Part shown: in pieces, positions 55,557-64,000 of the stretch
Layout of the letters: every line of letters starts with the position of its first letter
Numbering within the stretch: position 1 is the stretch's first letter
DNA from: Madurella fahalii
Lineage: Eukaryota > Ascomycota > Sordariomycetes > Sordariales
Assembly (NCBI GenBank): GCA_029876055.1
Contig: CM056876.1
Location: 3,162,001 to 3,226,000, forward strand
DNA: 64,000 nt
Direction of reading: 5' to 3'
Program-made: the position numbers and the translations under genes
The notes under the pieces: generated by a model
The model's database searches: none
The model's input: the letters and a program-made list of their open reading frames with translations, nothing else
Told to the model about the DNA's origin: nothing

Positions 55557-58500
55557 ATGTCGATCATCAAAGATCAAGCGGCCAGCGCGCTGGACCAGTA
55601 CATCAAAGAAGTCAGGAATCGGTGCGTTCTCCGCTGCCCTTCCCCGCCGCCTGTCCCAGTCGCTCCTCGCTAACTCGTGTTCCCTAATCACAGAACCTAT
55701 GCAGAAGACCAGCGGAAGCGCGCGGCGCGCCAGGTCCGTGATTTGGTCAATATCGCGAAGCAGGGTGAGTCCGCCATAGATCCCTGCCTCGGCCACGACC
55801 CCCACAGCTTCTAACTTGTTAGCAGAGATGGGCGCCGAGCAGTTCCAGCGCTTCTTTGACATGGTCAACCAGAGGACGATGGCCCTTATTCAAGGCACCG
55901 ATAATTACGACAAAATGGGCGGGGTCTACATTCTCGATGCTTTAGTGGATTTTGACGGCATCGAACCCGCGCTCAAATACAGCCGCTTTCAACAATACAT
56001 TGGGATTATACTGCGCGGAAAGGGTCTCAATCCCATGCAACCGGCCGCCGTGGTCCTCGGCAAGCTCTGCAAGCCGGGCGGCTCCTTGATTTCGGAGCTT
56101 GTTGATGCCGAGGTACAGACCGCCCTAGAATGGCTGCAGTCGGATCGAGTGGAGGAGAGGCGATATAGCGCTGTTCTCGTCTTGCGCGAGTTAGCGAGGA
56201 ACTGTCCCACCCTCATGTACCCATACGTGGGGTACATCTTCGACCAGATTTGGATCGGGCTGCGGGATCCTCGCCACCTGATCCGGGCCACGTCGAGCGA
56301 AACCGTCAGTGCCTGCTTCAAGATTATCCGCGAGCGTGACCAGGAGATGAAGCAGGAATGGATGGACAAGATGCGTGCCGAAGCCGTCAAGGGCCTCCAG
56401 AACAACACGGTCGAGTACATCCACGCCTCACTCCTCGTCCTCAAGGAGCTCCTCGAGCAAGGGGGCATGTACATGCAGAACCACTACCAAGAAGCCTGCG
56501 AGATTGTCTTCCGTCACAAGGACGCACGCGATCCCGCCATCCGCAAGACGGTGGTTCTCCTCATCCCGGATCTGGCCAACTACGCCCCGACCGAATTTGG
56601 CGTGAGCTATCTCCACAAATTCATGGTCTATCTCTGTGGCATGCTTAAGAAGGAGAAGGAGCGGAACGATGCATTCCTCGCTATTGGCAACATCGCCAAC
56701 TCTGTCAAGAGCTCTATCGCGCCCTACCTCGACGGTGTCCTGATCTATGTCCGAGAAGGGCTCAGCGTGCAGTCCCGCAAACGAGGCTCTGTCGACCCCG
56801 TGTTTGACTGCATCAGCCGGCTGGCGGTCGCTGTGGGCCAGGCACTGAGCAAGTACATGGAAGCGCTCCTGGATCCGATATTCGCCTGCGAACTCACCCC
56901 CAAGCTGACTCAAGCCCTGGTCGATATGGCCTTCTACATCCCGCCCGTCAAGGGCACCATCCAGGAGCGGCTGCTGAATATGCTGAGCAAGGTTCTATGC
57001 GGCGAGCCTTTTCGGCCACTGGGAGCACCCCATCCGAACCCCATCTCCTCGATCCCGCCCATCCCCAAGGACCCCAAAGACCCATCAGTGCACGAGCGGG
57101 GCAAGGCCGAGGTGAAGCTCGCGTTAAATACTCTTGGCAGCTTTGATTTCTCAGGTATTTTCCTCACCCTGTCATGCCTCAACAAGTGCTGGCTGCGCCA
57201 TCATCACCGCCAAGTCGGTGGAGATGCCGCGCCACTAGCACTCCAACAGCACTCCAACAAGAGGGATGCAATACTAACTCAACCTCGAGGCCACGTTCTG
57301 AACGAGTTTGTCCGCGACGTCGCCATCAAATACGTCGAGGACGACGATCCTGAGATCCGCGAGGCCGCCGCTCTCACCTGCTGCCAGCTCTACATCCGCG
57401 ACCCGATCGTGAACCAAACGAGTTACCATGCATTGCAAGTCGTTGCCGATGTCGTCGAGAAGCTCTTAACCGTCGGCGTCTCTGATCCCGAACCGAAGAT
57501 CCGCCGAACAGTTCTCGCCGCACTCGACGAACGGTTTGATCAGCATCTCGCTAAGGCCGAGAACATCCGAACCCTATTCTTTGCCCTGCACGATGAACAG
57601 TTCGCGGTGAGGGAAGTGGCCGTATCCATCATAGGGCGCCTAGCCCGCCACAATCCCGCATACGTCATCCCCCAACTACGCAAGACCATCATCCAGATGT
57701 TGACCGAGCTAGAGTATACAGACGTGCCGAGGAGCAAGGAAGAGAGCTCAAAGCTGCTCAGCCTGCTTGCTCAGCACGCCCAAGATCTAGTCAAGCCCTA
57801 CGTCAGCTCGATCACTGAAGTCCTCCTGCCAAAGGCGTCGGATCCGACCCCGTCCGTTGCTGCAACCATCCTGCAGGCAATCGGCGAGCTGTGCGCAGTT
57901 GGCGGGGCTGAGATGCTCACGTACAAGGACACGCTCATGCCCATCATCCTTGACGCCTTACAGGACCAGAGCGCCCCGATTAAACGGGAGGCGGCTCTCC
58001 ATACCCTCGGCCAGCTCGCGAGTAACGCCGGCTACGTCATCAAGCCCTACCTCGAATATCCCCAATTACTCGAGATTCTACAATCCATCATCAGGGGCGA
58101 GCCCCAGCATGGCCCGCTCCGCCAAGAGACTATCAAGCTCATGGGCATCCTAGGAGCACTAGATCCTTACAAGTACCAGGTACAGCGCATCAACTCTTCT
58201 ATTCCCCTTCACCACACCCATTTCTCTATCTTGTCGTTCGCTAGTCCCAACATGGCAGACTCGGACGACGAGGAAGACGCGGAGGAGGATTCCAACCCCC
58301 CCCCCCGTTCTCCCCAACAGAGCAAACTAAACAAAAGTCCAGCGATTTGTCTCGAGCGAAAGCTGAAACCCAGAAACAGCAGGTCGAAGAGCGAGCGCCA
58401 CAAACCCAACGCCGCCCCGAAGCCACCCAACTAACCGACGTGTCCCTCATGATGGGCGGTCTAACTCCGTCGCAGGAAGACTACTACCCCACGGTCGTCA

Positions 58501-61500
58501 TCAACGCGTTACTTCAGATCCTTAAAGACCAGTCATTGGTACAGTGGCATGGCAACGTGGTTGATGCCATCATGAGCATTTTCATCACGCTAGGGCTGAA
58601 GTGCGTCCAGTTCCTCGATCGAGTAGTTCCCGCCTTCATCTCCGTCATCCGGGCCTCAAGCCCAGCGCGGCTCGACTTCTACTTCAACCATTTGAGTAGG
58701 CTCGTCGGCATTGTGCGTCAGCACATCCGCGTCTACTTGCCGGACATTATTACGGTACTGCAAGAGTTTTGGAATACGACGTCCTCTCTGCAAACGACCA
58801 TCATATCCCTCATCGAGTCCATCGCCCGCTCACTGGAGGGCGAGTTCAAGGTTTACCTGGCAGGCTTGCTCCCGCTAATGCTCGGACTGTTGGAGAAGGA
58901 CACAAGCACGAAGCGGCTGCCGACCGAAAAGATCTTCCATGCGTTTTTGGTCTTTGGATCCAGCGCCGAAGAATACATGCACCTGATTGTCCCCATCCTC
59001 GTGCGCCTGTTCGACAACCCCGCGCAGCCCATGTTCTTGAGGAAATCGGCAATTGAGACAATTGGCAAGCTATCCAGCATGGTTAATCTCAATGACTACG
59101 CCTCCAAGATCATCCATCCCCTGACTCGGGTTCTCGCCAGCCAAGAACCCAGTCTCAGGGTGGCCGCACTAGACACACTCTGTGCGCTCATGCTGCAGCT
59201 AGGACGAGACTACTTACACTTCGAGCGAACTGTAGAGAAGGCCATCTTGATGTACTCTATCCAGCACTCCAATTACGACAAGGCAGTCGAGAAGCTCAAG
59301 AAGGGTGAGGCGCTCCCCCAAAACCTGGCGCCCCGGTTTGAGGACAACCCAGCGGAGCCATATACAGCTGAGAACAGCCCTCCGAAGAAGCTTGACCTGA
59401 ATCCCGTGCATCTGAAACAAGCATGGGAGACAAGGGGCAAGTCAACCAAGGATGATTGGCATGAATGGTTCCGCAAGTTCAGCACAACACTACTCTCAGA
59501 GTCTCCGAACCACTCGCTGCGAGCCTGTGCCAGCCTGGCGAGCAACTATCAGCCGCTAGCGAGAGAGCTTTTCAATTCGGCCTTTGTCTCATGCTGGAGT
59601 GAGCTGTACGAACAATATCAGGTACGAGCACCAGGACAAGGTTCACTGCTCAGCGTAGTCATGATAAACTAACGCCGTGGCAGGAGGAGCTAATCACGAA
59701 CATCGAGAACACCATCAAGTCAGAAAACGTGCCTCCGGACCTCCTAGGCCAGCTCCTCAACCTTGCAGAGTTCATGGAGCACGATGACAAAGCACTTCCC
59801 ATTGACATCCGTGTTCTGGGACGCGAGGCGGCACGATGTCACGCCTATGCCAAGGCTCTCCATTACAAAGAACTTGAGTTCCTGCAGGATCACAACAGCC
59901 ACGCCGTCGAGGCGCTCATTGTGATCAACAATCAGCTGCAACAGTCGGATGCCGCCATTGGGATTCTCCGTAAGGTCAAGGCCTACAAGGATGGGATTCA
60001 ACTGCGGGAAAGCTGGTTCGAAAAGCTAGAGCGATGGGATGAAGCCCTCAACTTCTACTGCCAGCGAGAACGGGAAATCCCTGAGGACCAACCTATTCCT
60101 GTCGATATTGTCATGGGCAAGATGCGCTGCTACCATGCGTTAGGCGAGTGGGACTCGCTTGCGTCACTAGCCGGCAGGACTTGGGCCAACTCTGGCCCGG
60201 AAATTCAGCGAAGGATCGCGCCCTTGGCGACGACGGCTGCATGGGGCCTGGAGAAGTGGGATTCGATGGACATATATTTGCAGTCCATGAAGAGGCTCTC
60301 GCCGGACCGGGCGTTCTTCGGCGCAATCCTCGCCCTACATCGGAACCAGTTCCGCGAGGCGCTGGCGTGCATCGAACAGGCTCGGGAGGGTCTCGACACA
60401 GAGCTTAGCGCGCTGGTCAGCGAGTCTTACAACCGAGCCTACCAGGTCGTCGTGCGAGTCCAGATGCTCGCCGAGCTGGAGGAGCTCATAGTCTACAAGC
60501 AGTGTGGCCCGGAGAAGCGCGCCACCCTGCGAGCAACTTGGGAAACTCGGTTGAAGGGCTGCCAACGCAATGTTGAGGTTTGGCAACGGATGCTACGGCT
60601 GAGATCTCTCGTGCTCACCCCGCCCGAGAACATGCACATGTGGACCAAATTTGCCAACTTGTGCCGCAAGTCCGGGCGGATGGGCCTTGCTGAAAAATCG
60701 CTGAAGCAACTCATAGATACCGACGAGCCGCTAGAAACCGTTATACCCCATTGGTACGACCGGCAAGGTAGCCCAGCTCCCCCGAGAATTGCGTCCCCCG
60801 TCCTGTACGCAGTGCTCAAGTTCCAGTGGGAAATTGGCCAGCAGCCCGGGGTCCGCGGCTCGGACCGCGGCATCGCCGAACGGACCCTCTACTGCCTCCG
60901 CAGGTTCACCGAGGAAACAGCCCACCGAGTAGAAAACGCAAGGCTGCAACTGAGTGGCTCTACCCAAGCCGCAAACGGCATAGTGGACGGGGTAAGCCAA
61001 GCGAGATACGCCGACTTCGACGAAACCGCGATACTGAATCCGGATGCGCAGCGGCAATGGGTAGAACAGACGGTGCTGCTCGCGAAGTGCTATCTCCGCC
61101 AAGGCGACTGGATGATCACGCTAAACAAGAACGACTGGCAGTACACGCGGCGCGCCGACATTCTCGACTGTTATTCCAAGGCTACTCATTACCATCCTCG
61201 GTGGTACAAAGCCTGGCACGCTTGGGCCCTAGCCAACTTTGAAGTCGTCCAGGCTCTCGCCTCCAGGAAGGATGTGGAGGGGCGAACTGAGCACAACATT
61301 GTCGTCCAGCACGTTGTCCCCGCCGTGCAGGGCTTCTTCGAGTCCATTGCCCTCTCCTCCGGAAGTTCGCTGCAGGATACCCTTCGTCTCCTGACTCTCT
61401 GGCTCGCCCACGGTGGTTATCAAGAGGTTAATAACGTCGTCACCGAGGGTTTTGCTCATGTCAGCGTCGACACGTGGCTCGAGGTCATACCTCAGCTCAT

Positions 61501-63473
61501 CGCTCGCATCAATCAGCCCAACAGGCGGGTGCAGGCATCCATCCATGCCCTCCTATCCGATGTCGGACGAGCACACCCGCAAGCGCTCGTGTATCCTCTG
61601 ACCGTGGCTATGAAATCACGTCAGAGCACGCGGCGATCCAAGACGGCACAAAACATAATGGAAAGCATGCGTCAGCACAGTCCCAAGCTTGTCGAACAGG
61701 CCGAGATCGTGAGTCGCGAACTTATCAGGGTCGCTGTTCTATGGCACGAGCTATGGCATGAAGGACTGGAGGAGGCTTCGCGGCTCTACTTTGGTGACCA
61801 CAACATCCAGGGCATGTTTGACGCCCTCGAACCCCTTCACGAGTTGCTCGAGAAGGGGCCGCAAACGCTCAGAGAGGTCTCGTTTGCGCAGACATTCGGA
61901 AGAGATCTGGGCGAGGCACGCGAGTGGTGCCGTCAGTATCGGCATTCGCAGGACGTGAACGACATAAGCCAAGCCTGGGATCTGTACTATCAGGTCTTCC
62001 GCCGCATCAGCAGACAGCTGCCCCAGATGACGACTCTGGAGTTGACATACTGCTCACCCGACCTGCTGCAGGCCCGGGACCTCGAGCTCGCAGTGCCCGG
62101 GACGTATCGGAGCGGTCAAGAAATCGTCAGGATCATGGCATTTGATGGCACCTTCAATGTCATCAGCTCGAAACAACGTCCGAGAAAACTCGACATTGTT
62201 GGCAGCGACGGCAAGACGTACACGTTCCTCCTCAAAGGCCACGAAGACATCCGGCAGGACGAGCGTGTGATGCAGCTCTTTGGCCTGTGCAATACGCTCC
62301 TGGCGAACGACTCCGAGTGCTACAAACGCCATCTCAATATTCAGCGCTATCCCGCAATCCCGCTCTCTCAGAACTCGGGTCTTCTTGGTTGGGTGCCCAA
62401 CAGCGATACGGTTCACCAGCTCATCCGCGAGTACAGGGAGTCGAGGAAGATACTCCTTAACATTGAGCATCGGATCATGCTCCAGATGGCTCCGGACTAT
62501 GACAATCTCACACTCATGCAGAAAGTCGAAGTATTCGGCTATGCGCTTGACAACACAACCGGCCAAGATCTCTACCGCGTCCTATGGCTTAAGAGCAAGA
62601 GCTCCGAGGCGTGGCTAGACAGGAGGACGAACTACACACGCTCTTTGGGCGTCATGTCAATGGTCGGATACATTCTGGGTCTCGGAGACCGTCATCCTAG
62701 TAACCTGATGCTGGATCGGATCACAGGCAAAATTATCCACATTGACTTTGGCGACTGCTTCGAGGTGGCAATGAAACGCGAGAAGTACCCCGAGCGGGTG
62801 CCGTTCAGACTGACTCGCATGCTCACGTACGCCATGGAAGTCAGCAACATCGAGGGTAGCTTCCGCACGACCTGCGAGCACGTCATGAGAGTCTTGCGGG
62901 ACAACAAAGAGAGTGTGATGGCCGTCTTGGAGGCTGTAAGTTGTGGCCTTGTTCTGTAACGTCCACCCATACGGACCCGAGCTAATCAGGTTGTTTTTCT
63001 AGTTCATCCACGATCCGCTTCTCACGTGGCGTCTCACGAACCCTGCGAGCCCGCCGGGGCCCCACTTCAACTCGGAACGGGAGCAAGCCATCGTCGGACC
63101 GCAGGGAGCACGGACTCGTCGGCCGTCGATACTGGACGCCCCCGTGGCTCCGACCGAGTTCCTAGCGGCCCAGGGCAACGGCGTGGACGGTATGATGGGC
63201 GCGCCGCCTGCCGCCCGCAACCGTGCGCGTACCAATTCCTCAGCCGCGCACCCAAGTAGTATGGTCAACGGCAACGGCCCGCACGAGATGGCCGAGGTGC
63301 AAAACGCCCGGGCGGTCGAAGTATTGGATCGGGTTGCGCAGAAGCTTACGGGCCGCGACTTCAAGCCCGAAGAAGAACTCGTCGTGACGGATCAGGTCAA
63401 CAAGTTGATTATTGAAGCTACGAAGCTCGAGAACCTCTGCCAGCATTACATAGGATGGTGCAGCTTCTGGTGA
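55557..63473 (+). CDS. TOR: TOR serine/threonine kinase (phosphatidylinositol kinase-related)
   Basis: Master growth-control kinase, catalytic subunit of TORC1 and TORC2. Seven exons: 55557..55621, 55694..55764, 55826..57154, 57290..58179, 58380..59621, 59684..62935, 63003..63473; 2439 aa, normal for TOR. HEAT repeats fill roughly 1-1200; the FAT domain follows. The FRB rapamycin-binding domain near 1865-1970 includes VSRELIRVAVLWHELWHEGL, with the conserved Ser1876. The kinase lobe shows RPRKLDIVGSDGKTY, EDIRQDERVMQLF, catalytic DRHPSN (Asp2201) and HIDFGDCFEVA (DFG Asp2220). The FATC end is LCQHYIGWCSFW. Introns 3 (135 bp) and 4 (200 bp) are not stopped in frame at once, so naive reading fuses them into the protein. 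I placed the acceptor of intron 4 before QVEERAPQTQRR, as homologues run YKYQ-QVEER. Confidence 0.97.
58296..58306. repeat. Homopolymer C11 inside TOR intron 4
   Basis: Run of 11 C on the coding strand inside the 200-bp intron. If retained in mRNA it would be a slippage-prone site; as intron it is neutral for the frame. Confidence 0.9.
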
Positions 63474-64000
63474 TATACTGCAGCGGCGTATCTCTTGTGG
63501 AGTTATACGGGGCAGTTGGGAGGGAGCAGACGGCGTCTTTGGTTGCTTGGGTTTATCATTACCTCTTCTGTTCTGGCCGTTTCTTGTAAGCCACCTAGCG
63601 CTTTTACTTGTGTAGTTTTATTCTCGCTCGCTTTCTATTCTTTTTCTTTCCTCATACATAGATGGTCCAACAAGCGAGTGGGTTGTTTGTTGCGTGTATG
63701 CTAGGGAGTGTTGTGTGTGCCCAGCCATTGCTTCACGGTAATCCCCTTGGCCTTGTTAAGGCATCGTCTAGCAATCGAGACGAGTGTGAATCCAACCAGG
63801 TCTCATTCAACAAACTTGTTGCATTGTTTCCCGTGTTCTCGCCCGGCTTCCTGCAGGGGAAGTCCCTTCCTAGTGTTACGTACGGCGACCAGTAAAATCG
63901 AGCATAATCAACGGAGGTAGCATTTGCACATGCCATGTTGATCTCCGGCTTATTATTTGTGCACCGCGTTTGACACGGTCTCCCTTGGCAACCCGCAGGC
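63474..64000. other. 3' flank of TOR, no gene seen
   Basis: T-rich stretch from about 63610 to 63660, possibly 3' UTR. Short ORFs near 63660 show no recognisable product. Confidence 0.5.

Noticed and set aside
55816..58434. TOR N-terminal frame read as one 872-residue protein ending at 58434
   Set aside because: It runs through two introns; homology resumes only after splicing and the kinase part lies downstream.

Overview
The window is nuclear DNA of a filamentous ascomycete, most likely a Sordariomycete and possibly Chaetomiaceae (the lineage is inference from protein style and gene content). The evidence is many short (about 50-90 bp) GT-AG introns, coding DNA richer in GC than the spacers, fungal-type laccase, TAM-domain methyltransferase, PDR transporter and TOR sequences, and plant-biomass enzymes. 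I rebuilt exon structures by hand from splice signals and reading phase, checking that every exon sum is a multiple of three. Names rest on recalled family motifs, not on a search.

Layout. 1-1565 (-): 5' part of a PDR-type ABC transporter cut by the window edge, followed by about 3.2 kb without a gene. 4777-6374: a 2OG-Fe(II) oxygenase-like protein. 7640-10394: a Sip5-like RING protein. 11051-12418 (-): an Ara2-like aldo/keto reductase. 14350-23186 (+): a same-strand run of an AA8 haem domain protein, a type-B carboxylesterase, a berberine-bridge/AA7-type flavoprotein and a sugar transporter. 23407-24877 (-): a secreted M28 leucine aminopeptidase. 25758-27469 (-): a rhamnogalacturonan lyase (PL4) broken by a 16-bp tandem triplication and further indels. 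28856-29192 (-): ribosomal protein eS28 in three small exons. 29797-31495 (+): a GH71 glucanase whose first exon is out of frame. About 14-31 kb therefore looks like an accessory, secretome-rich block interrupted by one housekeeping gene.

From 31.9 kb the content is mostly housekeeping: an ABC1/ADCK2-like mitochondrial kinase, a ketopantoate reductase, cytochrome c haem lyase, a LaeA-like methyltransferase, a Nop8-like RRM protein and an unrecognised two-pass membrane protein. After a 3-kb gene-free gap come a secreted laccase with 12- and 18-bp micro-exons, a GCIP-domain protein, glucosidase II beta subunit, Rtf2, and the full-length TOR kinase (2439 aa, seven exons).

Functionally, the left half suggests extracellular attack on plant or fungal cell-wall material: redox enzymes, esterase, pectin lyase, alpha-1,3-glucanase and peptidase, with a sugar importer. 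The right half carries growth control (TOR), mitochondrial haem and quinone functions, ER glycoprotein quality control and ribosome biogenesis. I saw no CRISPR array, tRNA, rRNA gene or intact transposon. The most interesting items are the decaying PL4 gene, the AA8/esterase/AA7/transporter run, and two introns of TOR that change the protein in frame if retained.
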